Positions 35,901 through 43,159 of a DNA stretch of 64,000 nucleotides are shown here, in pieces. The notes beneath the pieces were generated by a model, which did not search any database, was not told where the DNA came from, and saw only the letters and a program-made list of their open reading frames with translations. Source of the DNA: Burkholderiales bacterium (GTDB taxonomy: Bacteria; Pseudomonadota; Gammaproteobacteria; Burkholderiales; Casimicrobiaceae); the NCBI GenBank assembly GCA_020853025.1, contig JADYZP010000049.1, forward strand, positions 1 through 64,000, given 5' to 3'. The first letter of the stretch is position 1; each line of letters starts with the position of its first letter. The position numbers and the translations under genes were made by a program.

Positions 35901-38900
35901 CGCTCGACCTGGCCGGTCGGCCGGTCGCCGGAGTCAAGCTGCGCACCGACGCGTTCAGGCGCGAGACCTACTCGCACCGCCGGCGCCTGATCGGCGGTTT
36001 CTACGCCTACGAGCACGGTTCCGACACGACGCGCGCCGGCGAGCTGTGCAGCGGCAGCACCGACGCGCTGGGGTTGCTGATCTGCGAAGTGCCCGCGCCG
36101 GCGGCCGGCAATCTCATCCTGCGCGCTCGCGCCGAGGATGCCGATGGGCGCAGCGCCGTCACGCATGCCGAAACCTGGGTCACGACGGAGGACGACGCGT
36201 GGCTGGCGGCGTCGGACAACGACCGCGTCGACCTGCTGCCGGAAAAGAAGCGCTACGAGCCGGGCCAGGTCGCGCGCTTGCAGTTGCGCACGCCGTTTCG
36301 GGAATCGACGGTGCTGGTCACCGTCGAGCGCGAAGGCGTGCTCGACGCCTTCGTGACCACGGTGCGCCGTGGCGAGCCGGTGCTCGAGGTGCCGATCAAG
36401 GGCGCTTACGCGCCGAATGTGTTCGTCTCCGCGTTTCTGGTGCGTGGGCGCGTCGGCGACGTCGCACCGACGGCGATGATCGATCTCGGCCGGCCGTCGT
36501 TCAAGATGGGCCTGGCCGAGGTGCGTGTCGGCTGGGCGGCGCACGAACTCGCGGTCAAGGTCTCTCCGGCGCGCGAGGTCTACAAGGTGCGTGATCGGGC
36601 GAGCGCTGCGATCGCCGTGCGGCAACCGGACGGCAGCGCGCCGCCGAAGGGCAGTGAAATCGCGTTGGCGGTCGTCGACGAGGGCCTGCTCGAGCTACTC
36701 CCCAACACGTCGTGGAAACTGCTCGACGCGATGATGGCGCGGCGCGGCGACGAGGTGGAGACCGCCACCGCGCAGATGCAGGTGATCGGCAAGCGGCACT
36801 TCGGCCGCAAGGCGGTCGCACCGGGTGGCGGCGGCGGCCGCGCGGCATCGCGCGAGCTCTTCGACACGCTGCTCATGTGGCGCGCACGGGTGCCGCTCGA
36901 CGAGGCTGGCAACGCGACGGTGGAGATCCCGCTCAACGATTCACTGACCGGCTTTCGTATCGTCGCGGTCGCCTCCTCCGGCGTGGGACTCTTCGGCACC
37001 GGTGAGGCGTCTATCCGCTCGACGCAGGACCTGATGCTGTTGTCCGGCCTGCCGCCGGTGGTGCGCGAGGGCGACCGCTTTCGCGCGACCTTCACCGTGC
37101 GCAACGCAGGGCAACGGCCGCTCGAGGTCGCGCTCGTCGCGCGGACGAGCGCGGATGCGGCGGGTGCTGCCGCCGTCGCGCTGGAGCCGCGCGGCGTCGC
37201 GCTGGCGCCCGGCGCCGCGCAGGAAGTGAGCTGGGAGACGAGCGTGCCGGCCAACGCGGACGCACTCGCCTGGCAGGTCGATGCGACCGAGCACACGAGC
37301 GAAGGCGCGCGCGTGCGCGACGCGCTGAAAGTCGTGCAGCGGGTGCTGCCGGCGGTTCCCGACCGGACGTATCAGGAGACGATCCTGCAGCTGCGCGAAC
37401 CGCAGGAGTTAGCCGTGGCGCGCCCCGAAGGCGCAATCGCCGGGCGCGGAGGGCTCGGCGTGCAGGTGCAGGCGAAGCTCGCCGCGGAGTTGCCGGGAGT
37501 ACGCGACTATTTCGAACATTATCCGTTCAGCTGCTTCGAGCAGCGCGCGTCCGTCGCCATCGGATTGCGCGATCCGGCGCGCTGGAGCGCGCTGATGCGT
37601 GCGCTGCCCGAACATCTAGACCGCGACGGGATGGTCAAGTTCTGGCCGCCGCTGCGCGAGGGCGAGGACGCGCTCTCCGCGTACCTGCTGTCGGTGGCGG
37701 CGGAAGCCGGCCTGGCGATTCCCGAGCGCGAGCGCGACCGCATCGAGAAGGCGCTGATCGGCTTCGTCGAAGGGCGCATCGTCCGCGCTTCGGCGCTGCC
37801 GACGGCGGACCTGTCGATTCGCAAGATCGCCGCATTGGAGGCGCTGTCGCGGCGTGCAGAACCGTTGCAGCCGAAGTGGCTCGACAGCATCGCCATCGAG
37901 CCCGATCTCTGGCCGACCTCGGCGGTGATCGACTGGTACCTGATCCTGAAGCGCCAGCCGAAGCTGCCGCGGCGCGACGAACGGATTGGCGCGGCCGAGC
38001 AGATCTTGCGCACGCGGCTCGACTTCCAGGGCACGACGATGCGCTTCTCGACGGAAAAGTCCGATGCGCTGTGGTGGCTCATGGTTTCCGCCGATGCCAA
38101 CGCCAACAAGCTCTTGCTGGCGATGAACGACGTGCCGGCGTGGCAGCGGGACATGCCGCTGCTTGCACGCGGTGCGCTCGGCCGCATGCAGCATGGCCGC
38201 TGGAACACGACGGTCGCCAACGCCTGGGGCACGCTGGCACTCGCCAAATTCTCCGCACGCTTCGAAACCACACCGGTGACCGGGACTACCGTCGCGACGC
38301 TGGCCGGCGACTCCTTCGTCCACGCGTGGAAGGGCGACGAGGGCGCCCGGAGCTTCGCCAAGAGACTCGCCTGGCCCGAGGGGCGTGAAGACGTCGTCGT
38401 CAAGCACGAGGGACGCGGAACGCCGTGGGTGACGCTGTCGAGCGTCGCGGCGGTTCCGCTGACGCAACCCGTGTCGAGCGGCTATCGCGTCACGCGAACA
38501 GTGACGCCGGTCCGGCAGCAAAGCAACGACCATTGGCGGCGCGGTGACGTCGCCCGCGTGCGGCTCGAAGTCGAAGCGCAATCCGACATGGCGTGGGTCG
38601 TCGTCGACGATCCGCTGCCTGCGGGGAGCACGGCGCTCGGGCGCGGCCTGGGCGGCGAGTCCACGCTCGTCACGCAAGGCGAGCGCCGGCAGGGCACCGT
38701 CTGGCCGGCCTTCGAGGAGCGCACGGCCACCGCGTTTCGTGCCTACTATCGCTACGTGCCGAAGGGACGCTTCGTCGTCGAATACACGCTGCGGCTCGAC
38801 AACCCGGGTACGTTCAACATGCCCGCTACGCGCGTCGAGTCGATGTACGCGCCGGAAATGTTCGGCGAATTGCCCAACGCCGTCTGGACGGTGTCGCCGT

Positions 38901-38902
38901 GA
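32996..38902 (+). CDS. bacterial alpha-2-macroglobulin (YfhM-like)
   Basis: Bacterial alpha-2-macroglobulins are periplasmic protease traps that work alongside PBP1C in envelope defence. The 1968-residue product opens with an Ala-rich signal peptide ending ALHAQ, without a lipobox Cys, unlike the E. coli lipoprotein. It contains macroglobulin and A2M domains (SSGVGLFGTGEASIRSTQDLMLLSGLPPVVREGDRF) and retains the thioester motif CFEQ with Cys near residue 1513 (HYPFSCFEQRASV). The ATG at 32996 gives the signal peptide directly; an upstream GTG at 32924 adds 24 polar residues and is less likely. Its stop overlaps the pbpC start (GTGA), indicating translational coupling. Confidence 0.93.
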   Translation: MPSSWLVFARRVLSALPVLAAATALHAQPVEIFVPQGETKGIRQATARFAQPMVALGDPRGADPFTVDCAEKGTGRWADSRNWVYDFGRDLPAGLRCSFTLKRGLTDVAGTALPAGQRFEFSTGGPAIVQSLPYEGSRIDENQVFILGLDAPVKPETVTANVHCIAAGVNEEIGVRLVTGAERRTILDHRKSFAASYLRLLFVDSGDGRSRGLLFRLPVTGSDAERFARLRDAPDSPLLTVACARTLPAGAEVKLVWGRGIAATTGVATAAAQALAFRVRPAFRATFSCERVNKDAQCIPILPLTLSFTAPIARVQAAKVRLVDAAGKVYPARLPQPADANGVDSLSFGPGLPEKQRFRIDIPEPLTDDAGRPLANARSFPLQIRTDENPPLAKFAADFGILERVLPGGEKPLLPVTVRNVERVLPGQLASVADSGAKPKAVATGEAPIPGQVLRVARGEEMQIVGWLRRLAVANRIEREYDDRTQQWSVKRNGYASSVFRSGDLRRKIAVPKPLGARAFEVVGIPLPEAGFHVVELASPKLGAALLGEPRPFYVRAAALVTNLGVHFKLGRESSLVWVTRLNDATPVPDAAIAVRDCNGRTYWEGRSDAAGIARVDRELPDRDTLPSCGVEESQKEFFVTARSGDDMAYAFSNWGEGISPWRFNVPTGSWQGPWLAHAVLDRSLLRAGETVSMKLFVRQTTGGGFALPPRTALGDTLLIRHLGSDREYTVPVRWNGASNAASGDAAFEIPKDAYAGTYQISVRDTLASHGSDAQERQAGSFRVEAFRVPLLRARMQAVGVPLVNPASVNLDLQVSYLAGGGAAGLPATLRTQVERRSVSFTDYDDFIFAGGDVREGRDEQGDATARFDNFVFADPDIDEGDTAAPRPQRGSVLPLTLDAAGGARATIGDLEASAQARTLVAELEYRDPNGETLTSATRVALWPAWIVLGIKPDSWVGSRDRLRFSVVALDLAGRPVAGVKLRTDAFRRETYSHRRRLIGGFYAYEHGSDTTRAGELCSGSTDALGLLICEVPAPAAGNLILRARAEDADGRSAVTHAETWVTTEDDAWLAASDNDRVDLLPEKKRYEPGQVARLQLRTPFRESTVLVTVEREGVLDAFVTTVRRGEPVLEVPIKGAYAPNVFVSAFLVRGRVGDVAPTAMIDLGRPSFKMGLAEVRVGWAAHELAVKVSPAREVYKVRDRASAAIAVRQPDGSAPPKGSEIALAVVDEGLLELLPNTSWKLLDAMMARRGDEVETATAQMQVIGKRHFGRKAVAPGGGGGRAASRELFDTLLMWRARVPLDEAGNATVEIPLNDSLTGFRIVAVASSGVGLFGTGEASIRSTQDLMLLSGLPPVVREGDRFRATFTVRNAGQRPLEVALVARTSADAAGAAAVALEPRGVALAPGAAQEVSWETSVPANADALAWQVDATEHTSEGARVRDALKVVQRVLPAVPDRTYQETILQLREPQELAVARPEGAIAGRGGLGVQVQAKLAAELPGVRDYFEHYPFSCFEQRASVAIGLRDPARWSALMRALPEHLDRDGMVKFWPPLREGEDALSAYLLSVAAEAGLAIPERERDRIEKALIGFVEGRIVRASALPTADLSIRKIAALEALSRRAEPLQPKWLDSIAIEPDLWPTSAVIDWYLILKRQPKLPRRDERIGAAEQILRTRLDFQGTTMRFSTEKSDALWWLMVSADANANKLLLAMNDVPAWQRDMPLLARGALGRMQHGRWNTTVANAWGTLALAKFSARFETTPVTGTTVATLAGDSFVHAWKGDEGARSFAKRLAWPEGREDVVVKHEGRGTPWVTLSSVAAVPLTQPVSSGYRVTRTVTPVRQQSNDHWRRGDVARVRLEVEAQSDMAWVVVDDPLPAGSTALGRGLGGESTLVTQGERRQGTVWPAFEERTATAFRAYYRYVPKGRFVVEYTLRLDNPGTFNMPATRVESMYAPEMFGELPNAVWTVSP

Positions 38903-41094
38903 CCGAGCGCCGCAGGCGCACGTCGCTGCGCGCCGCCGCGCTGTTCGCTGCGTTCTTCGCCACGCTCATGGCAGGTACTTGCGTTGCCGCTGCGCCGCCG
39001 CCGTCGTTTGCCGAAGTGAAGCGGGACTACGTCGCTTCCGACGCGCTGCTGCTCGACCGCATGGGATCGCCGCTCGCGTCGCTGCGCGTCGATACGACGA
39101 TCCGCCGACTCGAATGGGTAACGCTTGGCGAAGTCTCGCCGGCGATGAGCGCCGCGCTGATCGCGGCCGAGGACCAGCACTTCTACGAGCACGAAGGCGT
39201 GGATTGGACGGGGCTCGCGGTTGCCGCCTGGGACAGTTTATGGCGCTATGCGGACGCCCGCCGACCGCGCGGCGGGTCGACGTTGACGATGCAATTGGCC
39301 AGCCTTGTCGACCCCGCGCTGCGTCCGCAGGCGAGCGAGCCGCGTACGCTGGCGCAGAAGTGGGCGCAGATCGAAGCGGCGCGCGCGCTCGAACGCGGCT
39401 GGACGAAGGAGGAGATCCTGGAAGCCTATCTCAACCTGTCGTCGTATCGCGGCGAGTTGGCCGGCCTACGCGCTGCCGCAGGCGCACTTTTCGGCAAGGC
39501 GCCTTCGGGACTCGACGCGCGCGAGTCGGCGATCCTGGTCGCGCTGCTGCGCGCCCCGGCCGCGCGCTCGGCGCTCGTGACGCAGCGTGCCTGTGCGGTC
39601 GCCGCGGTCGCGAGTCCGGAAGTCGCCTGCGAGGCGATACGCGCACTGGCGTCGGTGTCGCTGGCAGGTGCCCGACTGCCGGCGTCGCGCGATATCGGCA
39701 ACGCAGCGGCACCGCACCTCGCTGCGCGCCTGCTCGACACGCCGGGCGAAAGACTGACGACGACGCTCGACGGCGATGTGCAGGCCTTCGCGGTGGCCAC
39801 ACTGCGCGCGCACCTGACCGAACTCGCGGCACGCAACGTCGAGGACGGCGCGATCGTCGTACTCGACAACGCGAGCGGCGATGTCGTAGCCTACGTCGGC
39901 AGCAGCGGCGAGCTTTCGCGCGCAGCGCAGGTCGACGGCGTCGTCGCGCCGCGGCAGGCGGGCTCGACGCTGAAACCCTTCCTCTACGCGCTGGCGCTCG
40001 ACGACCGCCTGCTGACCGCCGCATCGCTGGTCGACGACAGCCCGCTCGCCATTGCCACCGCGCGCGGCGTCTACGCGCCGCAGAACTACGACCGCGACTT
40101 TCGCGGCAGCGTCAGCCTGCGCACCGCACTGGCGAGTTCGCTCAATGTGCCTGCGGTGCGCACGCTCGACGTCGTCGGGCCCGACCGCTTTCGCGAGGCG
40201 CTCGCGAGCCTCGGCTTCGCAACGCTGACCGAATCAGCCGACCACTACGGTGCGGCGCTGGCGTTGGGTGGCGCCGAGGTCACGCTGCTCGCGCTGACCA
40301 ACGCGTATCGCACGCTCGCCAACGGCGGCATCCATGCTCCGCCGCGTATGCGCGACCAGCGTGCGCAGGTGCCGGCACGGCGTCTCTTCGGCGCGCAGGC
40401 GAGCTTCATCATCGCCGACATCCTCGCCGACCGTAGCGCGCGCGCCGCCACCTTCGGACTCGACAACCCGCTGGCGACCCGCGTCTGGAGCGCGGTCAAG
40501 ACCGGAACCTCGAAGGACATGCGCGACAACTGGTGCGTCGGTTTCACGTCGCGCTACACGGTGGGCGTATGGGTCGGCAATTTCTCCGGCGCGCCGATGC
40601 ACGACGTGTCGGGCGTCACCGGCGCGGCGCCGGTCTGGCGCGACATCGTGCATTACCTGCATCGAGCGCAGCGTTCGCAGCCACCGGCGCCACCCGCTGG
40701 CGTTGTCGCCAGAACCGTCAGCTTCGCGCCGGCGGTGGAGCGTGCGCGCCGCGAATGGTTCCTGCCCGGGACCGATGCGGCGACGATGCGCGGCAGCGCA
40801 CGCCGCGCAAGTGGCGACACCGACAGGCTGACACCGCGCATCCGGTATCCGGCGCCCGACACCGTCATCGCGCTCGACCCCGACATCCCCGCCGCGCACC
40901 AGCGCGTCGCCTTCGTGGCGGCGCCGGCCCGCGCCGACCTGCGCTGGCAGGTCGACGGCGTCGAACTCGATGAGTATGGTGCGCGCGTGCTGTGGCCGCC
41001 CACGTCGGGAAAGCACCAACTCGTGTTGCGCGACGCGCGGGGCGAGGCGCTTGCACAGGTCGGCTTCGAAGTTCGCGGGTGGCACGCACGATGA
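38899..41094 (+). CDS. pbpC: penicillin-binding protein 1C
   Basis: PBP1C combines a peptidoglycan glycosyltransferase and a transpeptidase-like domain. The 731-residue product starts at a GTG overlapping the upstream stop. It has a signal anchor (LRAAALFAAFFATLMAGTCVAA) and the GT51 catalytic motif EDQHFYEHEGVDW near residue 91. Transpeptidase motifs are GSTLKPF with Ser356, SLN near 413 and KTGTSKDMRDNW near 534. A C-terminal BiPBP_C-type domain follows (about 640-731). It pairs with the A2M gene as in other bacteria, and its stop overlaps the start of the next, protease gene (ATGA). Confidence 0.95.
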   Translation: MTERRRRTSLRAAALFAAFFATLMAGTCVAAAPPPSFAEVKRDYVASDALLLDRMGSPLASLRVDTTIRRLEWVTLGEVSPAMSAALIAAEDQHFYEHEGVDWTGLAVAAWDSLWRYADARRPRGGSTLTMQLASLVDPALRPQASEPRTLAQKWAQIEAARALERGWTKEEILEAYLNLSSYRGELAGLRAAAGALFGKAPSGLDARESAILVALLRAPAARSALVTQRACAVAAVASPEVACEAIRALASVSLAGARLPASRDIGNAAAPHLAARLLDTPGERLTTTLDGDVQAFAVATLRAHLTELAARNVEDGAIVVLDNASGDVVAYVGSSGELSRAAQVDGVVAPRQAGSTLKPFLYALALDDRLLTAASLVDDSPLAIATARGVYAPQNYDRDFRGSVSLRTALASSLNVPAVRTLDVVGPDRFREALASLGFATLTESADHYGAALALGGAEVTLLALTNAYRTLANGGIHAPPRMRDQRAQVPARRLFGAQASFIIADILADRSARAATFGLDNPLATRVWSAVKTGTSKDMRDNWCVGFTSRYTVGVWVGNFSGAPMHDVSGVTGAAPVWRDIVHYLHRAQRSQPPAPPAGVVARTVSFAPAVERARREWFLPGTDAATMRGSARRASGDTDRLTPRIRYPAPDTVIALDPDIPAAHQRVAFVAAPARADLRWQVDGVELDEYGARVLWPPTSGKHQLVLRDARGEALAQVGFEVRGWHAR

Positions 41095-43013
41095 ATCTGT
41101 CCACGTTCGCCCATTTGTTGCTCGCCGTCGCCGCGCTCGCCGCCGCCGCGCCGTCTGCCGCGCTGGTCGCGGACGCCCGCGATGCTGCGGCCGCGTACGC
41201 GCCGAAGTTGATCGTAAAATTCAAGCCCGGCGCTGCCGGAACTCCGGCCGAGCGTGTGGCGAGGCTGGCCGCCGACACTGGAATCACCCTCGTTCAGCGG
41301 CGGATGATGGCCATTGGTGCGCAAGTGCTCACTTCGCCTGAAGTCAAATCCCAGCAGGATGCGGAAGCTATTGCTGGCCGCCTGGCCGCACATCCAGACG
41401 TGGCGTACGCCGAGCGCTCGCATCGCGTGCGCGCGCAGCGCGTACCCGACGATCCTCTGTTCGCCAACCAGCTTTATCTGGCGGCCGGGGCGGCGACCAT
41501 CGATGCTCCGGGCGCCTGGGACGAAACGGTGGGCTCGGCGTCGATCGTCGTCGCGGTGCTCGACACCGGCTCGACCGCGCACGCCGACCTCGCCGGCAGG
41601 TTGCTCGCCGGCTACGATTTTGTCTCCAGCGCAGCGTTGAGCAACGACGGCGGCAGCGCCGACGCAGCCGGCAGCTACCGTGACGCCGATGCGTCGGATC
41701 CGGGCGACTGGGTCAGCGCGGCGGACATCGCCGCCAACATGATCTTCTCGGACAACGACTGCACGGTCCGCGACAGTTCGTGGCATGGCATGTCGGTGAT
41801 GGGGGTGATCGCCGCCGCGACCGACAACGGCCGCTATCTGGCCGGGGTCGACTGGCGCGCGCGAATCCTGCCGTTGCGTGTACTGGGCAAATGCTACGGA
41901 GACGATCCGGATGTCGCCGACGCGATCGCGTGGGCGGCGGGGCTCCCGGTGCCAGGCGTGCCGATCAACGCGACACCCGCACAGGTGATCAACCTGAGCC
42001 TAGGCGATCCGGGGCCTTGTCCGCAGTTCATGCAGGACGCGATAGCGGCGGCGCTGGCGAACGGGATCACGCGCGCGATCGTGGCCGCCGGCGGCAATGC
42101 GAACAGCAGCGAGGCGTTTTTTCCCGCGGTCTGCGACGGCGTCATTGCGGTCGCCGCATCGACGCTTGCCGGCAGCCGCGCCGGCTATTCGAATTTCGGT
42201 GCACGTATCGACATCGCGGCGCCCGGAGGCAACGGCAGCGGTGCCAGCGCGAATAACATCCTGTCGCTCACCGACGTGGGCGCAACCGGACCCGTGGCAG
42301 ACGGTGTTCGCGCCCGATCCGGCACCAGCTTCGCGGCACCACTGGTCAGCGGTGTCTTGTCGCTGATGCTGTCGGTGGCACCCGGCCTATCCGCCGCCGA
42401 CCTGCGCCAGCTATTGGTCGCGAGCGCGAAGCCGTTTCCCATGGGCTCGACGTGTACAACGGCGATCTGCGGCGCCGGGCTGCTCGACGCGCCGGGTGCC
42501 GTCATTCGCGCCAAGGCGGCCGCGGGCGCCGCGGTTTCGGTGACGCTGGTCGAGTTCTACCACGAGATGCTCGACCACTACTTCATTACCTGGGTCACCT
42601 CGGAGATCGATGCACTCGACACCGCGACGACGAGCAAGGGCTGGGCGCGCACCGGCAGGACGTGGAAGGCGCTGCGCAACGGCGTCGCGGGCACCACGGG
42701 CCTGTGCCGGATCTACATCCCGCCGGACCAGGGTGACGGCCACTATTACGGCCGCGATACCGGCGAATGCCACGTCACGATGGCCACGCATCCGGACTTT
42801 GTCGTCGAGGGTTCGGCGTTCTTCTATCTCTATACGGCCGACGCGGGCCGCTGCCCGCACGGCACGCGGCCCGTGTATCGCGTGTATTCCAACCGGGCGG
42901 ATGCCAACCACCGTTACACGACCGACCGCGCCGTGCGCGATCAGATGGTCGCGAAGCGTTGGCTTGCCGAGGGCGACGGTGACGATGTCGTCGTCGCCTG
43001 CGCGCCGGAATGA
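41091..43013 (+). CDS. secreted S8 subtilisin-like serine protease with DUF5648-like C-terminus
   Basis: The 640-residue product has a signal peptide (LLLAVAALAAAAPSAALVADA) and a propeptide-like segment (PKLIVKFKPGAAGTP). The subtilase domain contains a complete triad: Asp157 in VAVLDTGS, His232 in SSWHGMSVMG (HGM in place of the usual HGT), and Ser413 in GTSFAAPLVSG. The last 155 residues form a separate module (EFYHEMLDHYFITW ... RADANHRYTTDRAVRDQMVAKRW split by Cys-containing strands), similar to DUF5648. The same module opens the large protein at 61258-63645. The gene starts inside the pbpC stop, forming the third gene of a coupled envelope operon. Substrate unknown. Confidence 0.9.
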   Translation: MNLSTFAHLLLAVAALAAAAPSAALVADARDAAAAYAPKLIVKFKPGAAGTPAERVARLAADTGITLVQRRMMAIGAQVLTSPEVKSQQDAEAIAGRLAAHPDVAYAERSHRVRAQRVPDDPLFANQLYLAAGAATIDAPGAWDETVGSASIVVAVLDTGSTAHADLAGRLLAGYDFVSSAALSNDGGSADAAGSYRDADASDPGDWVSAADIAANMIFSDNDCTVRDSSWHGMSVMGVIAAATDNGRYLAGVDWRARILPLRVLGKCYGDDPDVADAIAWAAGLPVPGVPINATPAQVINLSLGDPGPCPQFMQDAIAAALANGITRAIVAAGGNANSSEAFFPAVCDGVIAVAASTLAGSRAGYSNFGARIDIAAPGGNGSGASANNILSLTDVGATGPVADGVRARSGTSFAAPLVSGVLSLMLSVAPGLSAADLRQLLVASAKPFPMGSTCTTAICGAGLLDAPGAVIRAKAAAGAAVSVTLVEFYHEMLDHYFITWVTSEIDALDTATTSKGWARTGRTWKALRNGVAGTTGLCRIYIPPDQGDGHYYGRDTGECHVTMATHPDFVVEGSAFFYLYTADAGRCPHGTRPVYRVYSNRADANHRYTTDRAVRDQMVAKRWLAEGDGDDVVVACAPE

Positions 43014-43069
43014 TGCGAGCAACCTGCTGCGCGTTGCGAAAATGAGCGACGGCTTCACCACAACGCTCT

Positions 43070-43097
43070 CGTCATCTGCGCGAAAGCGGGGATGACG
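43070..43097. repeat. intergenic hairpin element
   Basis: CGTCATC and GATGACG arms (43070-43076, 43091-43097) enclose a smaller CGC-GAAA-GCG stem-loop in the gap between the convergent protease and topoisomerase genes. It resembles a decayed copy of the palindromic intergenic elements common in proteobacteria. It may end transcripts from both sides. Confidence 0.5.
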
Positions 43098-43159
43098 GCT
43101 GCTGGGCTCAGGATGATCTCGGGGGCTCGGTACGCCGCCGCCCGTCGCACCGCGCGTCT

